Part shown: positions 16,790 to 25,633 of the stretch, piece by piece
Layout of the letters: every line of letters starts with the position of its first letter
Numbering within the stretch: position 1 is the stretch's first letter
Source: Flavobacterium beibuense
GTDB lineage: Bacteria; Bacteroidota; Bacteroidia; Flavobacteriales; Flavobacteriaceae
Length of the DNA stretch: 64,000 bases
Direction: 5' to 3'
Assembly: GCF_004151245.1 (NCBI RefSeq)
Contig: NZ_JUIW01000009.1
Span: 62,001-126,000 of the forward strand
The notes under the pieces: generated by a model
Databases searched by the model: none
What the model was told of the DNA's origin: nothing
Seen by the model: the letters and a program-made list of their open reading frames with translations, nothing else
Made by a program: the position numbers and the translations under genes

Positions 16790-16993
16790 TTATTGATTTG
16801 GAGTGTTAGTGTTTTCTTTTTTTAAGGAATATTTTACCACAAAAAAGCTGGCAGCTATCCATATTGGTATGCCTATAATAACCCTTGTTAACAAAGGTAC
16901 CTCATCGTTTATACCAAAAACAGGAAAAAGAAAAGTGGATATGCAGAACATCAGGACAAAAAATATGAGCCCTGATTTAAATTTTTTACTCAT
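16790..16993 (-). CDS. Small two-helix membrane protein, member 1 of array
   Basis: This 67-residue protein has two helices (about 8-26 and 37-56), FPVFGIND after the first and GIPIWIAASFFVV in the second, giving the family pattern FP-x-loop-G-I/F-P-x-W-I. It is first in the minus-strand operon, with a well-formed promoter (TTTG-N20-TATATTTG) between 17050 and 17019. Function unknown. Confidence 0.7.
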   Translation of the reverse strand: MSKKFKSGLIFFVLMFCISTFLFPVFGINDEVPLLTRVIIGIPIWIAASFFVVKYSLKKENTNTPNQ

Positions 16994-17018
16994 TGTTAAT
17001 TGTATTTGTGGTAATGGC

Positions 17019-17050
17019 CAAATATATATAAACTTCTTAATCTAAACAAA
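17019..17050 (-). promoter_or_regulatory. Promoter of the small membrane protein operon
   Basis: On the minus strand, TTTG (17050-17047), 20 nt and TATATTTG (17026-17019) match the Bacteroidota consensus. The first start codon is 26 nt downstream. It is back to back with the ABC-F promoter. Confidence 0.65.
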
Positions 17051-17061
17051 ACGTGTGTTGA

Positions 17062-17091
17062 TTGTGTAATTGCCTAATTATCCTATCTTTG
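17062..17091 (+). promoter_or_regulatory. Promoter of the first ABC-F gene
   Basis: TTG (17062-17064), 19 nt and TATCTTTG (17084-17091) form a -33/-7 pair 22 nt before the ATG at 17114. Confidence 0.6.
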
Positions 17092-17113
17092 CGGCTTCAA
17101 AAAAAATACCTCT

Positions 17114-18748
17114 ATGATAACTGTAGATGCACTTTCGGTACAATTTGGTGGTACCACATTATTCAGCGATGTTTCTTTTTCTATAAATGAGACAGATAAG
17201 ATAGCCCTTATGGGTAAAAACGGAGCAGGAAAATCGACATTGCTAAAAATAATAGCAGGAGTTAACAAGCCTTCAACGGGAGCTATATCGGCACCTAAAG
17301 GTACTGTTATTGCTTATCTTCCACAGCATTTGCTAACCGAAGATAATGCTACTGTATTTGAAGAAACATCAAAAGCATTCTCGGGTATTTTTAAAATGAA
17401 AGGAGAAATTGATGCCTTAAACGAAGAGCTTACCGTACGTACCGATTATGAATCGGAAGAGTATTATAAGATTATCGAGAGGGTATCTGAACTTAGCGAG
17501 AAATTCTATTCTATTGAAGAGATAAACTATGAGGCAGAAGTAGAGAAGGTACTTATAGGTATGGGCTTTAGCCGTGCCGATTTCACAAGACCTACATCAG
17601 AGTTTAGTGGTGGATGGAGAATGCGTATAGAGCTTGCCAAGATATTACTTCAAAAGCCGGACCTTATCCTTCTGGATGAGCCTACTAACCACATGGATAT
17701 TGAGAGTATACAGTGGCTGGAGGATTTCCTTTTAAACAGTGCTAAGGCTGTTATTGTAATATCGCATGACAGGGCATTTGTAGACAATATTACAAATCGT
17801 ACCATAGAAGTTACTATGGGTAGGATATATGACTATAAAGCAAAATATTCTCACTATCTTGAATTACGTAAAGACCGCCGTGCACAACAGCAAAAAGCGT
17901 ATGACGAGCAGCAGAAGATGATTGCTGAAAATATGGAGTTTATTGAACGTTTTAAAGGAACGTATTCTAAGACCCTACAAGTACAGTCGCGTGTAAAAAT
18001 GCTTGAAAAACTGGAGATTGTTGAGGTTGATGAAGTAGATACTTCGGCACTTCGATTAAAGTTCCCTCCATCGCCACGATCAGGGCAGTATCCTGTTGTG
18101 GTAAACGAGCTTTCTAAAGCTTATGGCGATCATGTAGTGTTTAAGGATGCTTCTATGGTTATAGAGCGCGGACAAAAGCTTGCCTTTGTAGGTAAGAACG
18201 GTGAGGGTAAGTCTACCATGATTAAAGCTATTATGGGAGAACTGGAGTATGAAGGAGGCAGCCTGGAAATAGGACACAATGTACAGATTGGTTATTTTGC
18301 ACAAAATCAGGCATCGTTACTGGATGAGAACCTTACTGTTTTTGAAACGATAGACCGTATTGCAGAAGGTGATATCCGTACCCAGATAAAAAACCTGTTA
18401 GGTGCATTTATGTTTAGTGGGGATGATACTACTAAAAAAGTAAAAGTACTATCGGGTGGAGAAAAGACCCGTTTAGCAATGATTAAGTTATTGCTTCAAC
18501 CGGTTAACGTGCTTATTCTGGATGAGCCTACCAATCACCTTGATATGCGAACCAAGGATATCATTAAAGATGCCCTTAAAGCTTTTGACGGTACATTGAT
18601 ATTAGTATCTCACGACAGGGATTTCCTTGACGGACTGGTAACCAAAGTATTTGAGTTTGGTAACAAACGTGTTAAGGAGCATTTTGAAGATATTAAAGGT
18701 TTCCTTGAACTTAAAAAGATGGAAAACCTGAGGGAGATAGAAAAATAA
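17114..18748 (+). CDS. ABC-F family ATPase (ribosome-associated type)
   Basis: This 544-residue soluble protein has two ABC domains and no membrane segment. The first has Walker A GKNGAGKST (about 34-42), signature FSGGWRMR and Walker B LILLDEPTNHMD; the second has GKNGEGKST (about 361), LSGGEKTR and LILDEPTNHLD. A charged linker (about 240-310) lies between. This is the ABC-F layout of EttA/Uup/YbiT-like translation factors that act at the ribosomal E site. Which subgroup applies is not decidable by eye; nothing points to antibiotic resistance. Confidence 0.92.
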   Translation: MITVDALSVQFGGTTLFSDVSFSINETDKIALMGKNGAGKSTLLKIIAGVNKPSTGAISAPKGTVIAYLPQHLLTEDNATVFEETSKAFSGIFKMKGEIDALNEELTVRTDYESEEYYKIIERVSELSEKFYSIEEINYEAEVEKVLIGMGFSRADFTRPTSEFSGGWRMRIELAKILLQKPDLILLDEPTNHMDIESIQWLEDFLLNSAKAVIVISHDRAFVDNITNRTIEVTMGRIYDYKAKYSHYLELRKDRRAQQQKAYDEQQKMIAENMEFIERFKGTYSKTLQVQSRVKMLEKLEIVEVDEVDTSALRLKFPPSPRSGQYPVVVNELSKAYGDHVVFKDASMVIERGQKLAFVGKNGEGKSTMIKAIMGELEYEGGSLEIGHNVQIGYFAQNQASLLDENLTVFETIDRIAEGDIRTQIKNLLGAFMFSGDDTTKKVKVLSGGEKTRLAMIKLLLQPVNVLILDEPTNHLDMRTKDIIKDALKAFDGTLILVSHDRDFLDGLVTKVFEFGNKRVKEHFEDIKGFLELKKMENLREIEK

Positions 18749-18751
18749 ACT

Positions 18752-19666
18752 ATGGTTAAAAAATTCAGTACTGTAATATTATTGTTTTTAGGGGTTGTTG
18801 TTTTTGCCCAAAATCAACCAAAGCTACTTTTGAAAAAAGAGCTGCAAACTACTCCCGCAAAAATATCTTATAAAGACAGTATTGAAGTTTATAGTATAAC
18901 TTATGCCAGTGACAACTTAAAAGTTAACGGATATCTTGTACAGCCTAAAACCCAGGGGCCACATCCGGTAATTATATTTAACAGGGGAGGTAACAGGGAT
19001 TTTGGAGAATTGATTCTTCCTTATGTATATCGCTTTTTGGGTCTGTTGGCAAAAGAAGGTTATGTAGTAATAGCGAGCCAGTATCGCGGTAATGGTGGTA
19101 GCGAAGGGACTGAGGAATTTGGCGGTAGTGATGTTGATGATGTGGTTAACTTAATTGATGTACTTGCCGAAATTAAAGAGGCAGATACAACACGGATAGG
19201 TATGTATGGCTGGAGTAGGGGCGGAATGATGACTTTAAGGGCACTTACAGAAACCAATAAGATAAAGGCGGCTGTTGTGGGTGGTGCACTTTCTGACATG
19301 AGAGCCGGACTTGAAAGGCCTGAAATCGAAAAGGTGTACAGCGAGCTTATTCCCAATTATACAAATAATAAGGAAGCGGAACTTACAAAAAGATCGGCTA
19401 TTGAGTGGGTTGATAAATTGCCAACAAATGTTCCCTTATTAATGCTTCACGGTAATGCCGACTGGCGCGTGAAATGTGAGCAGAGCCTGAAACTGGCTAT
19501 TGAATTTGAAAAATACAGAATACCATACAGGCTTGTAATTTTTGAAGGGAGTGATCATGGTATTAATGAAAACAAAAGTGAAGTGAATAAAATGGTACTA
19601 AACTGGTTTGACCGTTTTCTTAAAAATAACGAGCCATTACCGGATATGAAGTATCACGGAAGATAA
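18752..19666 (+). CDS. Secreted alpha/beta hydrolase (prolyl oligopeptidase-like)
   Basis: This 304-residue protein has a signal peptide (residues 1-19, ending VVFAQ) and an alpha/beta hydrolase domain. The nucleophile elbow is GWSRGG near residue 153, the acid lies in LHGNADWRV and the histidine in GSDHGIN. The fold and HxNRGGNRD region resemble S9-family peptidases without the propeller. It may cleave peptides or esters in the periplasm. It follows the ABC-F gene by 3 nt. Confidence 0.83.
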   Translation: MVKKFSTVILLFLGVVVFAQNQPKLLLKKELQTTPAKISYKDSIEVYSITYASDNLKVNGYLVQPKTQGPHPVIIFNRGGNRDFGELILPYVYRFLGLLAKEGYVVIASQYRGNGGSEGTEEFGGSDVDDVVNLIDVLAEIKEADTTRIGMYGWSRGGMMTLRALTETNKIKAAVVGGALSDMRAGLERPEIEKVYSELIPNYTNNKEAELTKRSAIEWVDKLPTNVPLLMLHGNADWRVKCEQSLKLAIEFEKYRIPYRLVIFEGSDHGINENKSEVNKMVLNWFDRFLKNNEPLPDMKYHGR

Positions 19667-19670
19667 ACCA

Positions 19671-19697
19671 AAAAGGCAGGATTTAATCCTGCCTTTT
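19671..19697. terminator. Bidirectional terminator hairpin
   Basis: An 11-bp perfect stem (AAAAGGCAGGA / TCCTGCCTTTT) with a 5-nt loop lies between the convergent hydrolase and plug/VWA genes and has A/T tracts on both sides. Confidence 0.8.
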
Positions 19698-19701
19698 GTT
19701 T

Positions 19702-22413
19702 TTATTGTACCATATCTACAAGTCTTATAAACTCTGCCTTATACCCGTCAGGGTCCGGTTTTGAACCTTCTTTGGCAAGTTTAATAATGTCTTTAGAAGC
19801 TTTGTTAGGTATAAGTTTGGAATCCCTTAGCTTTAAACCGAACCATGCAACTGCGGCAGCAAATTTAAAGTCGCCCGATGCCTGTTCCAGGCTTACTGCT
19901 TTGTTTGGTATTACCTGTACAGTTTCTTTACTCTTATCACCATCCGGCTTTTTGTGCCTGAATTTAATGGTTGCCAGCTCATCACTATATTTATTCTTAG
20001 AAGCTGTTGGTTGGCTGTATTTTAAATCAGGTGCAGGATTGTAGTAATCACTTTGTACACCTGTTGGTATTATTTCATACAATGCTGTAACGGTATGTCC
20101 GCTGCCAAGCTCCCCTGCGTCTATGGCATCGTTAGCAAAATCCTCATCCCTTAGTTTACGGTTTTCATAACCTATAAGGCGGTACGACTGCACATGTTTC
20201 GGGTTAAACTCAATTTGTATTTTAACGTCTTTTGCAATGGCATACATACTGCCTTTAAACTCTTTCTGTAAAAAGCGGTCGGCTTCCTGCATATTGTCAA
20301 TGTATGCATAGTTACCGTTGCCTTTGTCAGCAAGCGTTTCCATTTTAGAATCTTTGTAATTGCCCATGCCGTAGCCTAAACAGGTAAGGAATACTCCGCT
20401 TTTGCGCTTTTCTTCAATAAGTGTCTGCATATCCCTGTTTGATGATGCACCAACATTAAAATCGCCATCGGTAGCCAGTATTACACGGTTGTTTCCGCCT
20501 TTAATAAAGTGTTCCTGCGCTGTTTTGTAAGCCAGTTCAATACCTTCACCGCCGGCAGTACTGCCACCGGCACTTAGTTCATCTAAAGCCTTTACTATTT
20601 TAGTTTTTTCGCTTCCGCTGGTTGATGGGAGTACCAGTCCTGCAGCGCCCGCATATACCACTATGGCTATCCTGTCTTTTGGTCGCATTTGGTTAACCAG
20701 TAACTTCATGGACTGTTTTAGTAACGGTAATTTATTGTCGCTGTCCATAGATCCGCTTACATCGATAAGGAATACAAAGTTAGATGCCGGTAAATCCTCG
20801 GTAGGTATTTCAAGGCCTTTTAATCCTATTTTCAATAGTTTATGTTTAGGGTTCCACGGTGCGTCGCTGTATTCTGTATTTATGGAGAAAGGCATATCTC
20901 CTTTAGGCTGCGGATAAGTGTACTTAAAGAAGTTTATCATTTCCTCTACACGTACAGCATCCTTAGGTACGGTTTGACCGTTATTTAAAAAGCGGCGAAC
21001 GTTTGTATAGGATGCATTATCCACATCAATAGAGAAAGTGGAAAGCGGTGTTACAGCCGGATTTTCAAACTTATTTTCCTCAAACATTTCATACTCTTCC
21101 TGATCAACGTGTATCTTAAACGGATCTGGCTGTTCGTTATCCAGTTCATCAGAAATCTCAATATCAGAGGTTCCGGTTTTGGTGGTTAGTATAACAACAC
21201 CGTTAGCACCACGCGCACCATATAAAGAGGTAGCCGAGGCATTTTTAAGTATGGTAACCGAAGCAATGTCGTTAGCGTTGATGGTCTTTGCCGTTTCCTC
21301 ATCTACAGGCATACCGTCTATTACATATAGCGGAGGGTTATATCCTCTAAACGTTGTAAGGCTTGTAATGTCTATAGATTTGTCGGCATCTTCCTGTACA
21401 CCCAGTATTTGTCCCGGCAGGTTACGGTATGTTATATCGCTGCCATCGCTTATGTCATAAGTACCATTGCTAACATTAGGTGTTAATACCCCCGGATTGA
21501 TAGTAGAGATAACCACTACGCCGTTAGCACCCCTGTTACCATATATAGAAGTTGCTGCCGCATCCTTATAAACCGCTATAGAAGTAATATCGTTTTGATT
21601 TAGGTTCCTGAATGTTTTTTCGTCTACAGGAAGGCCATCTACTACATATAGTGGTTCTACATTACTGCTTATACTTCCTATGCCTCTAAGCATGATTGTT
21701 TTGTCTACCCCTGGTTGTTCGTTAATTTTTACTCCGGCAACTTTTCCTTGTAAACTTTGGATAGGTACAGTGTTAGCTCTGTCCTCCAGAGATTCTGCCT
21801 GTATAGTTGCTACTGCCATTGCAGATTTATGACTTGTTACAGATCTATAGCTGGTAACTACCACTTCATCAAGTTGAGTACTTTTCGCAACTGCTTCTTT
21901 TTTTCTCACTTCAAGAGGTTTGAATTTTACTTCTTCTGTAACATTTCCTTTAATCCAAAACTCATCTTCACTTGATTTGCTATTCCAAACTCTTGCTTTT
22001 TGGGTTATAGATTCAAATTTTATAGAGTCTGTTTCGGAAGTATAAGTTGTAGTGTTTTCTTTTCCTATAACTACTTCAATTTTTTCGCTGTCCTTAGCGG
22101 TTGGGCTAAACGTTTCTTCTATTTTATCGTGGTCTATAGTGGTAACCTGTGTTTCGGGGTTTTGTTCCGGCAACTCAGGCGACGTATGGTTGTTAAAAAA
22201 CCTTCCGCCTAATGCTAATAATATTAGCAAAGCAGCGGCTACACTACCATACCTCCAGTAGATGGCGCCCCTTCGTTTCTTTTTCCTGTCGAGCTTATCC
22301 TCAACGCGGTTCCATACCGCTTCCATTCGGTCAAAGCCTTTTTCCTCGGCTTTTCCGGCAGCATCTTTAAATTGTTCGTATAATTTATCTTGATTTTCCA
22401 TAGCTGTTTTCAT
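19702..22413 (-). CDS. Anti-sigma-like membrane protein with two TonB-plug segments and a YfbK-type VWA domain
   Basis: This 903-residue protein has a charged cytoplasmic N-terminus (1-50), one membrane helix (about 54-70) and a large periplasmic part. Two segments resemble the C-terminal half of TonB-receptor plugs (LYVVDGLPVDE ... SIYGNRGANGVVVIS near 250-300, and LYVIDGMPVDE ... SLYGARGANGVVILT near 360-410). A VWA domain with an intact MIDAS (DVSGSMDSD near 549) and a DUF3520-like C-terminus follow. No beta-barrel is present, so it is not an outer-membrane receptor. It overlaps the ECF sigma gene by 29 nt (or 17 nt from a second ATG at 22401), the usual place for an anti-sigma factor. Confidence 0.85.
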   Translation of the reverse strand: MKTAMENQDKLYEQFKDAAGKAEEKGFDRMEAVWNRVEDKLDRKKKRRGAIYWRYGSVAAALLILLALGGRFFNNHTSPELPEQNPETQVTTIDHDKIEETFSPTAKDSEKIEVVIGKENTTTYTSETDSIKFESITQKARVWNSKSSEDEFWIKGNVTEEVKFKPLEVRKKEAVAKSTQLDEVVVTSYRSVTSHKSAMAVATIQAESLEDRANTVPIQSLQGKVAGVKINEQPGVDKTIMLRGIGSISSNVEPLYVVDGLPVDEKTFRNLNQNDITSIAVYKDAAATSIYGNRGANGVVVISTINPGVLTPNVSNGTYDISDGSDITYRNLPGQILGVQEDADKSIDITSLTTFRGYNPPLYVIDGMPVDEETAKTINANDIASVTILKNASATSLYGARGANGVVILTTKTGTSDIEISDELDNEQPDPFKIHVDQEEYEMFEENKFENPAVTPLSTFSIDVDNASYTNVRRFLNNGQTVPKDAVRVEEMINFFKYTYPQPKGDMPFSINTEYSDAPWNPKHKLLKIGLKGLEIPTEDLPASNFVFLIDVSGSMDSDNKLPLLKQSMKLLVNQMRPKDRIAIVVYAGAAGLVLPSTSGSEKTKIVKALDELSAGGSTAGGEGIELAYKTAQEHFIKGGNNRVILATDGDFNVGASSNRDMQTLIEEKRKSGVFLTCLGYGMGNYKDSKMETLADKGNGNYAYIDNMQEADRFLQKEFKGSMYAIAKDVKIQIEFNPKHVQSYRLIGYENRKLRDEDFANDAIDAGELGSGHTVTALYEIIPTGVQSDYYNPAPDLKYSQPTASKNKYSDELATIKFRHKKPDGDKSKETVQVIPNKAVSLEQASGDFKFAAAVAWFGLKLRDSKLIPNKASKDIIKLAKEGSKPDPDGYKAEFIRLVDMVQ

Positions 22414-22939
22414 TTAGATAATAAACATTGTTTACTAAATCCTTTAGTTTACTGCGGGAGACATTTAATTGTGATTTTGAAGTCCCTTCTGTAATATTCA
22501 GCATTGCAGCTATTTCTTTGTGTGAGTAACCTTCTATGGCAAAAAGGTTAAAAACGGTCCTGCATCCTTCGGGCAGGTAATCGAGCAGTTTTAGCAGGTC
22601 TTCTTCCTCAAGCCCGGCCGATTGGGCTTGTGCAGGCTCTGCTGAAGCGCTCATGTCTTCAATATAAATATTAAAGTTCACCTTTCTTTTAAGCGTAAGC
22701 AGGCATTGGTTTATGGCTATACGCCTTGCCCAGGCTTCAAAAGCCCTGGTTTCCTTTAATTGGTCAAGCTTGGTAAAAATGGTATAGAAGGCATCGGCTA
22801 TTGCCTCTTCAATTTCCACTTCGCTCTTTAAGTACCTTTTGCAGGTCTGGTATAGCTTAGGTGCCATATATTCATACACCCTGCGCTGAGCGTCGCGGTG
22901 CATTTTCCTGCATGCTGTTATTAGTTTTTCTTCTATCAC
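22385..22939 (-). CDS. ECF RNA polymerase sigma factor
   Basis: This 184-residue protein has the two ECF domains. Sigma region 2 spans about 20-90 (EEAIADAFYTIFTKL, FEAWARRIAINQCLL) and region 4 about 115-175 (YLPEGCRTVFNLFAIEGYSHKEIAAMLNITEGTS), with the linker AEPAQAQSAG between. It should direct RNA polymerase to promoters controlled by the downstream overlapping gene product. It is distinct from the FecI-type set by its partner, which carries VWA and plug parts rather than FecR. Confidence 0.92.
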   Translation of the reverse strand: MIEEKLITACRKMHRDAQRRVYEYMAPKLYQTCKRYLKSEVEIEEAIADAFYTIFTKLDQLKETRAFEAWARRIAINQCLLTLKRKVNFNIYIEDMSASAEPAQAQSAGLEEEDLLKLLDYLPEGCRTVFNLFAIEGYSHKEIAAMLNITEGTSKSQLNVSRSKLKDLVNNVYYLNENSYGKSR

Positions 22940-23063
22940 AATTTGTCTCTTTGTTTATATAGAGCAGAAAAAACAGTAAAAGGTTGGGAGGGGATTAAAA
23001 AAGTTTACAGTATTCAGTTTTCAATAGTACTGTATAGTGAACAATGAATACTTGTGACAGGGA

Positions 23064-23909
23064 CTATTTATCAATAGTAAGCCTGTATATGTCTGATTCG
23101 GTAGCATCACTGTCGGTGTCCTCACATAAAAGGAATTCCAGAGAGTTTCCGTTATCCTTATATAGGGTAATACCTTCAAACTTATTCCTGTCGGATATGG
23201 TTTGAGTAAATTCAACCGTCATGGTTTCTATATCCATCCTGCCTATAAGTGATCCTGCCACCTCACCATCAAGATAAGTGGAGTTAGAACTCTCTGCAGC
23301 GGCAATAAAATAAAGTTTATCCCCTACTTTAACAGCATCGGTAAAGCTGGCCTGAAATCCGTTTATTTTAGGCAGTTCTATTGGGTTGTATATAATCTGT
23401 ACAGAAAACTCATTAATATCACCTTCCAGCGTAAATACCCCGTTTTGCTGAGACGGACCGTTACCTCTTTGGAAAAGATACCATATTTCACCATCATTAA
23501 CCGCAGCTTCTATGTTAAAATCCTCCGGACTTATTTCGCTAAATCCCTGCATTGCCAGATACAGATAAATGGCATCAACGGGACCTTCTGTGGTTTTGGC
23601 CTGCATGTTGTAGCGTGTAAGGATGCTCCTGTTTTCTTTGGAGCCCGATCCAAAAATATACAGTTCGTTATTAAAAGCCGTTATGGCTTCATAATCGGGT
23701 TTGTCTTTTTTAGGTATGTTTTCAAGCGGGCCTGCGTAGTCTTTGGCTGCCAGGGAAATCTTTTCGGTTTTGTTTTCCTCTATATTATATTCATACAGCA
23801 TATTGCTATTGTCGGATATAAGGAAAACCGAACCGCCATTAAAAAAAAGCCCCGATGCAGAGCCTATTCCCATAATGTGAAACAGCAGTTCCAGCTTAAA
23901 CTTTTGCAT
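23064..23909 (-). CDS. DUF6929 family protein (propeller-like)
   Basis: This 281-residue protein matches the DUF6929 family of Bacteroidota. Repeated short strand blocks (GSVFLISDNSNMLYEYN, NELYIFGSGSKENRSILTRYN, DKLYFIAAAESS, LEFLLCEDTDSD) suggest a beta-propeller. There is no convincing signal peptide. The acidic turns could bind Ca2+. No biochemical role is known to me. It is a single-gene unit, divergent from the PPK2 gene. Confidence 0.7.
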   Translation of the reverse strand: MQKFKLELLFHIMGIGSASGLFFNGGSVFLISDNSNMLYEYNIEENKTEKISLAAKDYAGPLENIPKKDKPDYEAITAFNNELYIFGSGSKENRSILTRYNMQAKTTEGPVDAIYLYLAMQGFSEISPEDFNIEAAVNDGEIWYLFQRGNGPSQQNGVFTLEGDINEFSVQIIYNPIELPKINGFQASFTDAVKVGDKLYFIAAAESSNSTYLDGEVAGSLIGRMDIETMTVEFTQTISDRNKFEGITLYKDNGNSLEFLLCEDTDSDATESDIYRLTIDK

Positions 23910-23985
23910 AAACTTATGTTTTTGGTGTAAACGTATTATTGTTTAAATTCTTACATTTATATAAAGATATAACATTTTCTGCGCC

Positions 23986-24873
23986 ATGAGTATTACTACA
24001 GATGACTTTAAAATTACAGGTACTTTTTCTATCGAAAATACTCCTACAAATATAGAGCTTGAACTTACAGCTAAAAAGAAAGTAAAGAAAATAGAAAAAA
24101 CGAGTGTTAAGCTGGGTAAGCTTCAGGATAAGATGTATGCTAACAACAGGTATGGTGTACTTATCTGTATACAGGGTATGGATACTTCGGGTAAGGACAG
24201 CCTTATAAGGGAAGTGTTTAAAAACTTTAATGCCAGGGGGGTAGTGGTGCACAGCTTTAAGACACCTACACCTCTTGAACTGGATCATGATTATTTATGG
24301 CGTCATTATATTGCTTTGCCGGAGAGAGGTAAGTTTTCGGTATTTAACCGTTCTCATTACGAAAATGTGCTTGTAACGCGTGTGCATCCGGAATATCTCT
24401 TAAACGAGAACCTTCCGGGTATAGAAAAGGTTAAGGATATTACCGAGGGCTTTTGGGAAGAAAGATTTAAACAGATAAACAGTTTTGAAAAACACATTGC
24501 CCAAAACGGAACTATAGTTTTGAAATTCTTCCTTCATTTAAGTAAAGAGGAACAAAGACAAAGACTGCTTAGGCGCCTTGAAAAGGAAGAACGTTACTGG
24601 AAATTCTCGGCAGGAGACCTTGATGAGAGGGATTTGTGGGGTAAATACCAAAAGTATTATGAGGAGGCTATAAACAAAACTTCTACCAATCATGCCCCTT
24701 GGTATGCCATTCCTGCAGATGATAAAGAAACAGCCCGACTGCTTGTGGCGAAAGCTATTTTAAACGAACTTAAAAAGTATGATTTTCAGGAACCTGAAGT
24801 TAATGAGGATGTACTTGATAATATAGCTTTATACAGAGTAAAACTGCTTAATGAAAAGCCTGGAAATAAATAA
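23986..24873 (+). CDS. Polyphosphate kinase 2 family protein
   Basis: This 295-residue protein has the PPK2 P-loop kinase core: Walker A GMDTSGKDS (64-72), the lid and Walker B region VFNRSHYENVLV, and RRLEKEERYWKFS, with the conserved DLDERDLW block near residue 210. PPK2 enzymes phosphorylate nucleotides with polyphosphate or make polyphosphate; this size fits the one-domain AMP/ADP-using classes, but the class is unassigned. Confidence 0.88.
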   Translation: MSITTDDFKITGTFSIENTPTNIELELTAKKKVKKIEKTSVKLGKLQDKMYANNRYGVLICIQGMDTSGKDSLIREVFKNFNARGVVVHSFKTPTPLELDHDYLWRHYIALPERGKFSVFNRSHYENVLVTRVHPEYLLNENLPGIEKVKDITEGFWEERFKQINSFEKHIAQNGTIVLKFFLHLSKEEQRQRLLRRLEKEERYWKFSAGDLDERDLWGKYQKYYEEAINKTSTNHAPWYAIPADDKETARLLVAKAILNELKKYDFQEPEVNEDVLDNIALYRVKLLNEKPGNK

Positions 24874-24901
24874 AGCCTGTAACATCTCTGCTACAGGCTT
24901 T
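24872..24901. terminator. Terminator hairpin between PPK2 and the beta-barrel gene
   Basis: A 10-bp perfect stem (AAAGCCTGTA / TACAGGCTTT) with a 10-nt loop. The T-rich flank is on the minus-strand side, so it best serves the beta-barrel gene, though it overlaps the PPK2 stop. Confidence 0.7.
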
Positions 24902-24942
24902 CAGGTTAGTTTACTTAGGTTATTGTATTAATTGTTTGGTGT

Positions 24943-25443
24943 TTACAATTTAAAGCCATAGGCTAGTCTTAATGCTATAATTCCTGAGTCATAATAAGAG
25001 TCAACATCCTCATATCTTACGCTAAGGTCAATAAAATCGTTGGCATATCCTACTCCAGGCGACCAGATAAAGGTTGTTTCATCATAACCATTTGTAACAG
25101 CAAAACCGGCACCGGTTTCTCCCATTACATAAAAAGGGCTACTGTTAATAAAGGCCTTAAAACCTGCCTTTACCGGAATAAAACCTAAATCCTTAAATTC
25201 GTTTTCCTTTGCAAAAAGATTAGTGAATCCAGTTGTAAGGGTTAGAGAGGTGTCCCGAGAAAGATCATATTGCAACCTTACATCACCACCTAGTGCAAAA
25301 TTAAAAGCATCGTTGGTTACTCCTCCTGCATTAATACCAAAGCCTAAACGGAACCCCTGGTCATAGTTATTGTCAGTTATTGTTTCCTGTGCATTTGCTC
25401 CTCCTGCAACTAACAGTACGGCAGCAATTAAAAATCGTTTCAT
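24943..25443 (-). CDS. Small outer-membrane beta-barrel protein
   Basis: This 166-residue protein has a signal peptide (MKRFLIAAVLLVAGGANAQ) and alternating strands ending in the aromatic/hydrophobic pattern of an outer-membrane beta-barrel (SGIIALRLAYGFKL). The size suggests about eight strands. I use the ATG at 25443; an ATG three codons upstream (25452) is also possible. The cargo or function is unknown. Confidence 0.78.
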   Translation of the reverse strand: MKRFLIAAVLLVAGGANAQETITDNNYDQGFRLGFGINAGGVTNDAFNFALGGDVRLQYDLSRDTSLTLTTGFTNLFAKENEFKDLGFIPVKAGFKAFINSSPFYVMGETGAGFAVTNGYDETTFIWSPGVGYANDFIDLSVRYEDVDSYYDSGIIALRLAYGFKL

Positions 25444-25584
25444 CAACTTCATATATTCCAGTATTATGATTATGAAGTAAAATTAACAAGGTTAATCTAA
25501 TAATATTTTTAAGATAAAGTTAAAAATAGTTTTATTTTTTAATAATTTAACTTTTATATTTTTAATAAACTGATTTTGAGGTTA

Positions 25585-25618
25585 TTTGTGTTTATAGCCA
25601 AGCTTCTTCTTAATTTTG
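25585..25618 (+). promoter_or_regulatory. Promoter of the MATE gene
   Basis: TTTG (25585-25588), 22 nt and TAATTTTG (25611-25618) form a -33/-7 pair. The -7 box covers a TTG at 25616, ruling that codon out as a start, and leaves a leader of about 10 nt before GTG 25634. Confidence 0.55.
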
Positions 25619-25633
25619 CAGAAAATTTGTAAA

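Noticed and set aside
17114..18748. The ABC-F gene as an antibiotic-resistance determinant
   Set aside because: Its linker and context fit housekeeping translation factors, and no resistance gene is adjacent.
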